A stretch of DNA of 64,000 nt. Source: Escarpia spicata (lineage: Eukaryota; Annelida; Polychaeta; Sabellida; Siboglinidae). The position numbers were made by a program, and so were the translations under genes. The stretch spans positions 40,964,276-41,028,275 of the forward strand of contig OZ023213.1 in the NCBI GenBank assembly GCA_963995525.1, given 5' to 3'. The notes under the pieces are model-generated. The model worked only from the letters and a program-made list of their open reading frames with translations, was not told the origin of the DNA and did not search any database. Positions 1 through 12,951 of this stretch are shown here, piece by piece; position 1 is the first letter of the stretch, and each line of letters begins with the position of its first letter.

Positions 1-71
1 TCGAGATGTGTTTGGACTTGTTTGTTTGTTGCGGGCGTGAGCGCGCGCACCCTGTATAACATCATTAAACT

Positions 72-295
72 GCTACGCGCAGTAATTTTGTGCGCGACGT
101 GAGTTGGTTATACAGGTAGTGGTTTGGTTAGACCTTGTTTTGAACTTGCAGGTATGTAATGTAATCCCATCACATGACGTCATGGTATGCGCAGTAATTT
201 TGTACGCGAGGTGAGTTGGTTAAACAGGTAGTGCTTTGGTTAGCCATTGTTTTGAGCTTTCGCGCTTGAATATAACCCCATCATGCGATGTCAAG
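72..295 (+). repeat. Two tandem ~112-bp units
   Basis: Two adjacent units each begin with CGCAGTAATTTTGT and continue through GAGTTGGTTA and GGTTAG to ATGACGTCA or a degraded form of it. Unit 1 is about 75-183 and unit 2 about 187-295. The units differ at many positions. Confidence 0.75.
175..182. promoter_or_regulatory. CRE/ATF-type palindrome TGACGTCA
   Basis: A perfect TGACGTCA lies in the first of two tandem units; the second unit has a degraded version and GTGACGTCG follows near 300. This matches the CREB/ATF site, but no gene start is visible nearby, so a role is speculative. Confidence 0.25.
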
Positions 296-719
296 GTCAG
301 TGACGTCGTGTTATAGCGAGTGGAAAATTCCCCTGTAAAAGTTCAATCTAGAAGTTTCTTTGGTACTTTTGTCACTACACTACAAAACTGACGCTACTAA
401 CCGGTATAAACTGGTATAAACTCGTAATGAATGCTCTGTGTGTTGGAAGAACAGCCGGGTATCGACATATAACATTTATACTTATTCACTTGAGCGCCCG
501 CTTGAAAACTGATTGTAAACTACTTCCACTTAAATAACGGCCCTGTATATGTTTACTTTTGAGTGTTTTGTTAGACGCAGGTGTGAAGCTATCCGACGTG
601 ACAGTCGAACAGTTGTTAATATCAATACTTGGTTGCAAGATTCCGTTTCGAAACAGTGGCGAAACACTATGAAACAAATGGTTCTGACAGTATTGGAGGG
701 TAACGTGTAAAGAATATTC

Positions 720-910
720 TTTTGTCTTGTACACGATTAAACTTTGCAAGCCTCTGCATCAATGTCTAGTCTCTGACTCTTGTAGTTATGGGGTGTGACA
801 TGTACATGCGTTTGTGTTGTAGACGAATAAAAGGTGCAAACCTCATCTTGTGTCTTTTTCATAGTGTAATGCAAAGCATACGTTGGGAACGTTACTAATA
901 GCCTTATAAT
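720..910 (+). repeat. Copy of the ~190-bp Polinton-associated repeat
   Basis: The segment from CTTGTACACGATTAAACTTT to the TTACTAATAG near 900 matches about 43068-43258 with scattered substitutions. Both copies contain GACGAATAAA or CACGAATAAA, a possible poly(A) signal. I see no open frame conserved between the copies. Confidence 0.7.
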
Positions 911-916
911 TCACAA

Positions 917-1178
917 GGCAATTGAAGATACACAGGCAAATTCAGGCAATCGACCAAGATTTCAGGCAATTGACCAATATATACAGGCAAATTCAGGCAA
1001 TTAACCAAGATACACAGGCAAATTCAGGCAATCAACCAACATTTCAAGCAAATTCAGGCAATTAACCAACATTTCAGGCAAATCGACCAAGATTTCAGGC
1101 AAATTCAGGCAATTGACCAAGATGTACAGGTAAATTCAGGCAATTGACCAAGATACACAGGCAAATTCAAGCAAATGT
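917..1178 (+). repeat. Minisatellite, ~33-38-bp unit
   Basis: Repeated CAGGCAAATTCAGGCAATT followed by GACCAAGATACA or AACCAACATTT. About seven imperfect units run up to the GT-rich array. Unit length varies because the CAGGCAA half-unit itself repeats. Confidence 0.85.
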
Positions 1179-4100
1179 GTTGTGTGTGTTGTGTGTGTTG
1201 TGTGTGTTGTGTGTGTTGTGTGTGTTGTGTGTGTTGTGTGTGTTGTGTGTGTTGTGTGTGTTGTGTGTGTTGTGTGTGTTGCGTGTGTTGCGTGTGTTGC
1301 GAGTGTTGTGTGTGTGAGTGTGTGTGTTGTGTCTGTGTTGTGTGTGTGTGTTGTGTGTGTGTGTTGTGTGTGTTGTGAGTTGCGTGTGTACGTGTGCGCG
1401 TGTGCGCGTGTGCGCGTGTGCGCGTGTGTTGTGTGCGCCTGTGGGCGTGCGCGTGTGTTGTGTGCGTGTGTTGTGTGTATGTGTAGTGTGTGTTGTGTGC
1501 GTGTGTGTTGTGTGGGTGTTGTGTGAGTTTGTGTGTGTGTATATGTGTGTGTGTATGTTGTGTGTGTATGCATGTTTACGCGGCGTGATACATGTGTTGG
1601 GAGTCTGTTGTGCGTGTACTGTGCGTACGTGCGTGTGTTGCGTATGCGTGCGTACATGAGTGTGTTGAGCGAACGTACGTGTGCTCTGCTTGCGTGCATG
1701 TTTTGTGCGTGCGTGCATGTGTTGTCCGTGCTTGTGTTGTGTATGCGTGTGTTGTGTGCGCGTGGGAGTGTTGTGCGCGCGTGCGTGCGTTGTGAGTATG
1801 TGTATGTGTCAATGTGTGTGTTGTGCGTCTGTGTGTTTTGTGTGTGTGCGTGTTTGTGTGTGTGTGTTTGAGTATGTGTTAATTGTTTGTTTGAGTTTGT
1901 TGTGTATTTGTGTGTGTGTTTGGTGTGTGTAATGTGCGTATGTTGTGTGTCTGTGTGTGTGTCTTGTATGTGAGTGTGTTATGTGTGTGAATGTGTGTGT
2001 GTGTGTGTGTGTGTTGTGTGTGCCTGCGTGATTGTGCGTTATGTGAGTGTGTTGTGTATGTGTGAGTGTGTTGTGTATGTGTGTGTTGTGTGTGCGTGTT
2101 GTGTGTGTGTGTTGTGTGTGTTGTGTGTGTTGTGTGTGTTGTGTGTGTTGTGTGTGTTGTGTGTGTTGTGTGTGTTGTGTGTTTGTTGTGTGAGTATTGT
2201 GTGTTGTTTGTGTTGTGTGTGTTGTGTGTGTCTGTGTGTGTGCGTGTGTGCATGTTGTGTGTGTGTGTGTTGTGTGTGTTGTGTGTGTTGTGTGTGTTGT
2301 GTGTGTTGTGTGTGTTGTGTGTGTTGTGTGTGTTGTGTGTGTTGTGTGTGTTGTGTGTGTTGTGTGTGTTGTGTGTGTTGTGTGTTTTGTGTGTTGTGTG
2401 TGTTGTGTGTGTTGTGTGTGTTGTGTGTGTTTTGTGTGTTGTGTGTGTTGTGTGTGTCGTGTTTGTGGTGTGTGTTGTGTGTGTGTGTTGTGTGTGCGTG
2501 TTGTGTGTGTGTTGTGTGTTGAGTGTTGTGTGTGTTGTGTATGCGTGCGTGCATGTGCGTGGTTGTGCGTGGTTGTGTGTGTTGTGTGTTTTGTGTGTGC
2601 GTGTGTGTTGTGTGTGTGTGTTGTGGGTGTTTGTGTGTGTATGTGTGTGTGTGTGTGTTGTGTGTGTGTGCATGTTTACGCGCGTGTGTGGTGTGATACA
2701 TGTGTTGGGAGTCTGTTGTGCGTGTATTGTGCGTACGTGCGTGTCTTGTGTATGCGTGCGTACATGAGTGTGTTGAGCGAACGTACGTGTGCTCTGCTTG
2801 CGTGCATGTTTTGTGCGTGCGTGCGTGTGTTGTCCGTGCGTGTGTTGTGCATGCGTGTGTTGTGTGCGCGTGGGAGTGTTGTGCGCGCGTGCGTGCGTTG
2901 TGAGTATGTGTATATGTCAATGTGTTTGTTGTGCGTCTGTGTGTTTTGTGTGTGTGTGTGTGTTTGAGTATGTGTTAATTGTTTGTTTGAGTGTTTTGTG
3001 CATTTTTGTGTGTGTGTTTGGTGTGTATATGGTGCGTGTGTTTTGTGTCAGCTTGTTGTGTGTCTGTGTGGTGTGTGGTAGGGTGTGTGTTGTGTAATTG
3101 AGTGTATTATGTGTGTGTGATGTGTGTGTCTGTGTGATTGTGTGTTGTGTGTGTGTGTTGTGTATGTGTGAGTGTGTTGTGTATGTGTGTGTGTTGTGTG
3201 TGCGTGTTGTGTGTGTATGTTATGTGTGTTGTGTGTGTTGTGTCGGTTGTGTCTGTTGTGTGTGTTGTGTGTGTTATGTGTTTGTTGTGTGTGGTGTTTG
3301 TGTTGTGTGTGTTGTGTGTGTCTGTGTGTGTGCGTGTGTGCATGTTGTGTGTGTGTGTGTGTTGTGTGTGTTGTGTGTGTTGTGTATGCGTGCATGTGCG
3401 TGCGTATGCGTGTGCGTGCGTGCGTGTGCGTGGTTGTGTGTGTGTGTATTGTGTGTTGTGTGCGTTTGCGCGTGTGCGCGTGTGCGCGTGTGCGCGTGTG
3501 CGCGTGTGCGCGTGTGCGCGTGTGCGTGTGTGTTGTGTGTGTGTGTGTTGTGGGTGTTTGTGTGTATGTGTGTGTGTGTGTTGTGTGTGTGTGTGTGTGT
3601 GTGTGTGCATGTTTTCGCGCGTGTGTGGTGTGATATATGTGTTGGGAGTCTGTTGTGCGTATATTGTGCGTACGTGCGTGTGTTGCGTACGCGTGCGTAC
3701 GTGAGTGTTTTGAGCGAACGTACGTGTGCTCTGCTTGCGTGCATGTTTTGTGCGTGCGTGCATATATTGTCCGTGCTTGTGTTGTGCATGCGTGTGTTGT
3801 GTGCGCGTGGGAGTGTTGTTAGCGCGTGCGTGCGTTGTGAGTATGTGTATGAGTCAATGTGTTTATTGTGCGTCTGTGTGTTTTGTGTGTGTGCGTGTGT
3901 GTGTGTGTGTTTGAGTGTTTGAGTATGTGTTAATTGTTTCTTTCAGTGTGTTGTGCATTTTTGTGTGTGTGTTTGGTGTGTGTATGTTGCGTGTGTTTTG
4001 TTTCAGCGTGTTGTGTGGTGTGTGGTAGGGGGTGTGTTGTGTATTTGAGTGTGTTATATGTGTGAATGTGTGTGTGTTGTGTGTGTCTGTGTGGTTGTGT

Positions 4101-4879
4101 GAGTGTGTTGTGTATGTGTGAGTGTGTTGTGTGTGTGTGTTGTATGTGTTGTGTATGTTGTTTTAATTGTTTGTGTTGTGTGTGTGTGTTTTGTGTGTGT
4201 TGTGTATTGTGTGTGCCTGTGTGCGTGCGTGCGTGTTGTATGTGTGTGTTGTGTGTGTTGTGCGCGTGTGCGTGTGTGTTGTGGGTGTTTGTGTGTGTGT
4301 ATATATGTGTGTGTGTATATGTTGTGTGTGCATGTTAACGCGCGTGTGTGGTGTGGTACATGTGTTGGGAGTCTGTTGTGCGTGTAATGTGCGTATGTGC
4401 GTGTGTTGCGTATGCGTGCGTACATGAGTGTGTTGATCGAACGTACGTATGCTCTGCTTGCGTGCATGTTTTGTGCGTGCGTGCATGTGTTGTCCGTGCG
4501 TGTGTTGTGTATGCGTGTGTTTTGTGCGCGTGTGAGTGTTGTGCGCGCGTGCGTGCGTTGTGAGTATGTGTATGTGTCAATGTGTGTGTTGTGCGTCTGA
4601 GTGTTTTGTGTGTGTGTGCGTGTGTGTTTGTGTTTGAGTATGTGTTAATTGTTTGTTGTGTATTTGTGTGTGTGTGTGTTTGGTGTGTGTATGGTGCGTG
4701 TTTTGTGTGTCTGCGTGTTGTGTGTGTGTTGTGTGGTAGTGTGTGTGTATTGTATTTGAGTGTGTTATGTGTGTGAATGTGTGTGTGTTGTGTGTGCCTG
4801 TGTGATTGTGCGTTGTGTGTGTTGTGTATGTGTAAGTGTGTTGTGTATGTGTGTGTGCGTCTTGTATTTGAGTGTGTTT

Positions 4880-4929
<50 letters not shown>

Positions 4930-6241
4930 GTGTGTGCCTGTGTGATTGTGCGTTGTGTATGTGTGTGTATGTTGTGTGTGCGTGTGTGCGTGTGTGCGTG
5001 TGTGCGTGTGTGCGTGTGTGCGTGTGTGCGTGTGTGCGTGTGTGCGTGTGTGCGTGTGTGCGTGTTGTGTGTGTGTGTGTTGTGTCTGTTGTGTGTGTTG
5101 TGTGTGTTGTGTGTGTTGTGTGTGTTGTGTGTGTTGTGTGTGTTGTGTGTGTTGTGTGTGTTGTGTGTGTTGTGTGTGTTGTGAGTGTTATGTGTGTGTT
5201 GTGTGTGTTGTGTGTGTTGTGTGTGTTGTGTGTGCGTGTGTGCGTGTTGTGTGTGTTGTGTGTGTTTCGTGTGTGTCGTGTTTGTCGTGTGTGTTGTGTG
5301 TGTGCGTTGTGTGTGTGTTGTTTGTGTTGAGTGTTGTGTGTGTTGTTTGTTGTGTGTGCGTGCGTATGCGTGCGTGTGCGTGGTTGTGTGTGTGTTGTGT
5401 GTGTTGTGGGCGTGTGCGCGTGTGTTGTGTGTTGTGTGTGTGTTTGTTGTGGTTGTTTGTGTGTGTGTATGTTGTGTGTGTGTGCATGTTTACGCGCGTG
5501 TGTGGTGTGATACACGTGTTGGGAGTTTGTTGTGCGTGTATTGTGCATACGTGCGTGTGTTGTGTATGCGTTCGTACATGAGTGTTTTGAGCGAACGTAC
5601 GTGTGCTCTGCTTGTGTGCATGTTTTTTGCGTGCGTGCATGTGTAGCCCGTGTGTGTGTTGTGCATGCGTGTGTTGTGGGAGTGTTGTGCGCACGTGCGT
5701 GCGTTATGAGTATTTGTATGTGTCAATGTGTGTGATGTGCGTCTGTGTGTTTTGTTTGTGTGTGCGTGTGTGTGTGTATGTATATGTGTGAGTATGTGTC
5801 AATTGTTTGTTTGAGTTTGTTGTGTACTTTTGTTTGTGTGTTTGGTGTGTGTATGGTGCGTGTGTTGTGTGTCAGCGTGTTGTGTGTCTGTGTGGTGTGT
5901 GGTAGAGTGTGTGTTGTGTATTTGAGTGTGTTATGTGTGTGAATGTGTGTGTGTGTTGTGTGTGTCTGTGTGATTGTGCATTGTGTGAGTGTGTTGTGTA
6001 TGTGTGATTGTGTTGTGTGTGTTGTTTGTGCTGTGTGTGCCTGTGTGTGCCTGTGTGTGCCTGTGTGTGCCTGTGTGTGCCTGTGTGTGCCTGTGTGTGC
6101 CTGTGTGTGCCTGTGTGTGCCTGTGTGTGCCTGTGTGTGCCTGTGTGTGCCTGTGTGTGCCTGTGTGTGCCTGTGTGTGCCTGTGTGTGCCTGTGTGTGC
6201 CTGTGTGTGCCTGTGTGTGCCTGTGTGTTGTGGGTGTTTGT

Positions 6242-6316
<75 letters not shown>

Positions 6317-7353
6317 ATGTTTACGCGCGTGTGTGTTGTGATACATGTGTTGGGAGTCTGTTGTGCGTGTATTGTGCGTACGTGCGTGGGTTGTGTATGC
6401 GTGCGTACATGAGTGTGTTGATCGAACGTACGTATGCTCTTCTTGCGTGCATGTTTTGTGCGTGCGTGCATGTGTTGTGCATGCGTGTGTTGTGCATGCG
6501 TGTGTTGTGCATGCGTGTGTTGTGCATGCGTGTGTTGTGCATGCGTGTGTTGTGCATGCGTGTGTTGTGTGCGCGTGTGAGTGTTGTGCGCGCGTGCGTG
6601 TGTGTGTGTGTGTGTGTGGGTGTGTGTGTGTGTTTGAGTATGTGTTAATTGTTTGTTTGAGTGTGTTGTGTATTTTTGTGTATGTGTTATGTGTGTTTTG
6701 TGTGTTGTGTGTATGTGCGTGTGTGTGTGTGAGTTGTATGTGTGTTGTGTGTGTATTGTGTATGTTTGGCGTCTGTTGTACGTCTGTTGTGTATATTTTT
6801 GTGTGTTTTGGGCGTGTATTGTATATGTGTTGGGAGTCTGTTGTATATGCTGTCTGTCTGCTAAGCGTCTGTTTTGCGTTGTGTGTGTTGGCCCTCTTTT
6901 GGCTGTCTTTTGAGCGAATGTTATTCTTGTTTTGTGTATTGTGCTTGTTTTGTGTGTGTGTTGTACGTGTGTTGTACGCGTATAGTTCGTGTGTTGGCTT
7001 CTGTCGGCCATGTGTTGGGCGTCTGTCGTGTGCATGTTGTAGATTTATTGCACTGATGTATTACTTACTAACTAAGCTTGTGTGAGTGTGTTGTGTGTGT
7101 TGTGTGTGTTGTGTGTGTTGTGTGTGTTGTGTGTGTTGTGTGTGTTGTGTGTGTTGTGTGTGTTGTGTGTGTTGTGTGTGTTGTGTGTGTTGTGTGTGTT
7201 ATGTGTGTGTGTTGTGTGTGTGTTGTGTGCGTGTCGCATGTGTGTTGTATGTGTATGTATGTTGTGTGTGTGTATGTATTATGTGTTTGTGTTGTGCGTG
7301 TTGTGTTTGTGTGTTGTATGTATGTTGTATGTGTGTGTTGTGTGTGTGTGTGT

Positions 7354-7438
<85 letters not shown>
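1175..7438 (+). repeat. GT-rich macrosatellite with higher-order units
   Basis: More than 6 kb of TGTGTGTTG-type sequence built from larger units. A conserved core beginning CATGTTTACGCG (variants in places) and continuing through TTGGGAGTCTGTTGTGCGTG occurs at 1571, 2671, 3608, 4331, 5485 and 6315, giving spacings of about 1100, 937, 723, 1154 and 830 bases. Between the cores lie expansions of TGTGTGTTG, TGTGTGCC (about 6027-6226) and GCGCGTGT. The units are diverged. Every frame without stops here is a by-product of GT repetition. Confidence 0.9.
7353..7438 (+). repeat. (GT)n microsatellite
   Basis: An uninterrupted TG dinucleotide tract of more than 80 bases at the right edge of the macrosatellite. 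Confidence 0.9.
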
Positions 7439-7443
<5 letters not shown>

Positions 7444-7880
7444 TGGTCTACAAGTATGTGGCGGTGGACAACAAATGTGTGAAAGTGATCTACAAGTGAT
7501 TGAAGGTGGTGTACACGTTAGTGAAGGTGGTCTACACGGGTGTTGTGTGTTTTGTGTGTTTTATATGTGTGTTGTGTGTGTTTTGTTTTGTGAAGGTGGT
7601 CTACAAGTGTGTGAAAATTGTTTACAAGTGTGTGAAGGTGGACTGCAAGTGTGTGAAAGTGGTATGCAGGTGTTTGAATGGTATATACAAATATGTGAAT
7701 GGGGTCAACAAGTGTGTGATTGTGGTGTACAAGTGTGTGTAGGTGGTCTAAAAGTTTGTGAAAGTTGTCTACCAGTGTTGGAAGACGGTCTACCTGTATG
7801 TGTAAAGGCGGTCTGCAAGTGTGCGAAGTTGGACTACAAATGTGTGAAGGTCATCTATAAATGTTTGAAGGTGGTTTACA
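7437..7880 (+). repeat. 21-bp minisatellite
   Basis: Units of the type GTGAAAGTGGTCTACAAGTGT repeat about every 21 bases. Because 21 is a multiple of three, one plus frame reads as heptads resembling VKVVYKC, but stop codons and unit variation break it. A non-repeat stretch near 7540-7590 interrupts the array. Confidence 0.8.
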
Positions 7881-8090
7881 GTTCCATTCTTTGGTTCCTT
7901 CTTCCCACTTTCTTGCATGAATATATATTCACATGCGCAACAATACTTGTCGAAACATGCACACTTAGTATCCACGCCCACATCTTCCACCGATTGGTTC
8001 TTTCATGGCGAGTTCATCAATCACCTTCACACACACACATGTCACATTCACGCATGCGCACATATATTCCATACCCACACCTACCATTCA

Positions 8091-8097
8091 TATATAG
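8091..8097 (+). promoter_or_regulatory. TATA-like element upstream of the NADAR gene
   Basis: TATATAG lies about 70 bases before the ATG of the NADAR frame. Position and sequence suit a compact promoter, but this is inference from one short motif. Confidence 0.25.
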
Positions 8098-8164
8098 GGT
8101 AGTTACCTTTATCATCGCTTAAACGTTCTGAGACAAGTGTCGGAGAAAACAACTATACGAGTTG

Positions 8165-8624
8165 ATGAGCCAGTGGTATAGAGACGGAAAAATTATGGAT
8201 ATGCGTTTTGGTGGGTCATCTTCTTTCCTGTCGAACTTTTGCTCGTGTCGACTCGAAGCGAGCGGTCGGATGTTTAAATTTGTTGTAGATGCTTATCAGT
8301 ATAGAAAGGCGATGTTTAATGAAGACGCCGAATGCGCGGAAAGTATCATAGAGACAAGGTCAGCGTATATGACGAAATTGAGAAATAGAGGCATAAGGAA
8401 AACGAGAAGAGCATGCGAATGGGACGCTATCGGTGTCAAATGTATGCGCAACTTATTGATGACAAAGTTCACAACCACGACAGAATTGAGAGAGGGCTTG
8501 CTGGCTTCTGGAAAAAGTTGAACTGGTAGAAAGAAGCTTTTGGGGGTCGGCTACGGTGATAAAAAAAGGTCGAAACACGCTCGGAAAATTATTGTTGGAG
8601 GTGTGTGATAAATGCATTAGATAA
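8165..8624 (+). pseudogene. NADAR-domain protein with one frameshift
   Basis: NADAR (DUF1768/YbiA-like) domains bind or hydrolyse ADP-ribose derivatives; some act as ADP-ribosyl glycohydrolases. Visible here are the N-terminal FLSNF motif, a conserved core with DAYQYRKA, then CMRNLLMTKF and ELREGLLASG. The first frame stops at 8519, but another frame continues at once with ELVERSFWGS and GRNTLGKLLLEV, the expected C-terminal block, ending at 8622-8624. The whole region is about 150 codons, the normal size of the domain. A small indel near 8512-8530 therefore splits an otherwise complete gene. I chose ATG 8165; no introns are needed. Neighbours are satellites and Polinton debris, which suggests mobile-element origin (inference). 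Confidence 0.72.
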
Positions 8625-10806
<2,182 letters not shown>

Positions 10807-11123
10807 CCCTGTTCTACCTGCCCTACCTGCCCCCGCTGCCAAAATGAGCTAGCTACTTCCCGTCACGTGACCAGAACTGTGTCAACAGTCGCTAAGGGCG
10901 CTCTAGAAACAGGAATACGTCAGCATTTTAATCTCCCTGATTTAATGGCTCCAGACTTGCTGATCGTAATCCTCTTCCCCACTACTCAGGCCAGCGGCCC
11001 CGATCATACGAGTGAGTTAACACCGCACCACAGGCTCTGTCCAACGAAATGACGATGCGTAATAAAGTAACATGTGCGCCAAAGTGAGATACTATGAGGG
11101 CGATAATTACAATTAGCCCTCTC
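10807..11123. other. No gene recognised
   Basis: Unique sequence leading to the end of the degraded Polinton protease. No independent feature was seen. Confidence 0.4.
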
Positions 11124-11570
11124 TCAAGCTCTTAAGCTTGTCAAACACTCGACAATCGTTAACGACAAATCAGTACCAAACATGTTCGTAAAAGTCTTCA
11201 TAGGCACATTGCGACAGAGAAATAGCAAAAAAAAGCGACGCAGTATTACCCGCAGACCTTAGAAAGAAGACTTTGAACTAGCTTGTCGTTGTAGGTCTAC
11301 TCCACACAACGATCGTTCAGAAACTTGACGAACGTTGTGTGCAGCGGTGGTAACCCATACGAATCAAAGTATTCGCCGTGGCCATTGTCGATACAGAGGA
11401 GGATCCAGTGTTGACCGCGTTGATCAGCGTCGTGAGTGTTGCAACAAAAGCCGTTGGATAAGCGTCGATCGTATTAGGAAGTTTTTCTTTGGCGACGACG
11501 TCGCGGACGACGGCATTTGTCCGTGCATCGAGCGCCAGTAGTCGTTCGATCTGGTCCGACTCCATCAATA
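11124..11570 (-). pseudogene. Polinton adenain-like cysteine protease, copy A
   Basis: The family is the adenovirus-type maturation protease found in Polintons and adintoviruses, which cleaves capsid precursors. The minus strand shows an N-terminal SDQIERLL segment, the catalytic-His block GQHWI, the acidic block EYFDSYG, and a C-terminal block in which the CGQYC catalytic-Cys motif has become CG-stop-YC. A one-base deletion lies before GQHWI (about 11445), a stop follows in the middle, and another frameshift comes after the Cys block. The start ATG overlaps the capsid stop as TGATG, as in the copy at 39811. Confidence 0.8.
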
Positions 11571-11970
11571 GTCGAAGATAACGTTCCTATTCTTGTCGAT
11601 TTCCAACACCGTACGCGACGACATTCATAGTCTGTGTGAGTGCTGCGGCGAAGTGGATTTCGACGCGCAAGTTGCCCTTCTGCACGAGTTTGAAGCGCGA
11701 CCCGTCACAGGCGTCTACGGTCAGGTCAAATCCGAAAAAGGTGTATCCGTTGTCAAAGACGGCGCGTGTCAGACCGTTCCCGTCGTGTTGCGCCACCTTA
11801 CCGGTGGGGGAGAACAGGTTCGTGTAACTCCGATCGTAAGGACCCTCGTCAAAGTTCGTCTTGAGGAGATTCGCTGGCACCTGTCGACCGTCCACATAGA
11901 CGGCGAGGAAATTTATGCTGTTGTGCTTAGCGTGGAATGGGTGTTTAGCATATGACCCGTTGAATATGGA
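11571..11970 (-). pseudogene. Polinton major capsid protein C-terminus, copy A
   Basis: Minus-strand frame similar to the C-terminal third of the capsid gene at 39811-41109. Shared blocks include YVDGRQV, FDLTVDACDG and KGNLRVEIHF. The N-terminal two thirds are absent: similarity ends near 11970, about 70 bases from the detectable start of the large inverted repeat. A frameshift near 11610 moves the last residues out of frame. The 3' end reaches TGATG, overlapping the protease start. The protein belongs to the double jelly-roll capsid lineage of Polintons (family knowledge). Confidence 0.8.
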
Positions 11971-11991
11971 ACCATATTAGGGCCATAATTC

Positions 11992-12085
11992 CACAATGCT
12001 ACATTGTTGATTTCTGACTTTCGATTATCCATTTACGCCGAGATTGTCGAATTCTGACTTTCGATTATCCCTTTACGCTGTCATT
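11992..12085 (+). repeat. Two ~46-bp direct repeats at outer edge of left arm
   Basis: TTTCTGACTTTCGATTATCC and its neighbours occur twice, starting near 12011 and 12051, separated by about 40 bases. Only the inner copy has a counterpart in the right arm (about 32905-32941). The outer copy may be the true element end or a local duplication. Confidence 0.7.
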
Positions 12086-12942
12086 GTGCAAGATTTTTGT
12101 CAAATAATTCACTAGAATGGCGTTTGGTCAAATATTTCTCCTAAATATTTTCTCCCAAAAAATTTCTCCAAAATATTTTCTCGAAACGAAGTTCTCGAAA
12201 TGAAGTTCTCGAAAAGATTATCTAGCACAAATTGGACTTAAGGTAAGCTAAGCTGTGCTGCCCCCTAGCGAACTACACCAACTTGCAAATACTGAAGTAT
12301 CCCTTGCAAGTCAGGCCAAAGCAATTATATAATTGCTTTGGTCAGGCCTTGCGCTGTCGTAATGTACATACTACTTATATCGAGCATTTTTCACCCACGT
12401 TATGAGCTGTTTTATCAAAGTTGGAGTTTAAAAGAACTCAAAGTCGATGAACGGAAGAAACGAAGTGCCAAGCAGTCTGCCAGAAAACGCGAATTGTTTG
12501 TCAGGAATGTTGGTACTGTGTGTGAGCGATAATTCATGATGTTTCTAAAACTGTCAATAATAATATTTATTCGTACTATAACGTGTACAATTCAGTGAAA
12601 GCAACGTATACATCCATCTAATATGTATATAAAACGGTCAGTGTAGCCAGTCTCGTCTATGAAGCGTGAGCGTCTATGTCATGAATGGGGAAAGCTGTTT
12701 TTAAGTGAATATTATTAAACTTTAAAGATAAAAACAGTGTGTAGTCTCCCATTAGTGATTTGTTTTGTATTTTGTTGACATTATGTAAATTGTTATTGTA
12801 AAATTTGTATCTGAGTATTTGTTTTCATATTTTGTAGTTCTAGTTGTTTCCAGCGCTTGGCAATGTTCTATTAACTGTCTAGTCTGTATTATTGTGATTA
12901 CAACGTAATGGTCTTATGAGGTCTCGTTCTTTATATGCTGGC

Positions 12943-12951
12943 ACTGAGGGT
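12943..12951 (+). repeat. Target site duplication ACTGAGGGT, left
   Basis: ACTGAGGGT precedes the DNA transposon and recurs at 17890-17898 after it. The uninterrupted right arm has a single ACTGAGGGT here (reverse complement, about 27310-27318), which gives a natural empty site. Confidence 0.9.

Larger units (their letters stand above)
1..916. repeat. Mosaic of dispersed repeats, no gene seen
   Basis: No supportable gene. Three blocks recur in the same orientation near the main Polinton copy: 1-50 resembles about 39075-39120, 290-395 resembles about 38970-39075, and 720-910 resembles about 43068-43258. The first two are in a different order in the two places, so they are shuffled pieces of a family rather than one collinear copy. 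I infer a decayed Polinton-associated repeat. Confidence 0.55.

Noticed and set aside
917..1178. CRISPR-like array
   Set aside because: Spacers are themselves variants of the repeat.
1136..6990. Many long open frames on both strands rich in Cys/Val or His/Thr
   Set aside because: They arise in several frames and both strands at once because GT/CA repeats contain no stops. No initiation context, domain or splice logic supports them.
12338..12532. Small basic protein or exon in the inverted-repeat arm
   Set aside because: The Lys/Arg-rich frame is similar in both arms, but the arms are alike throughout, so conservation shows nothing about coding; no splice sites were fixed.
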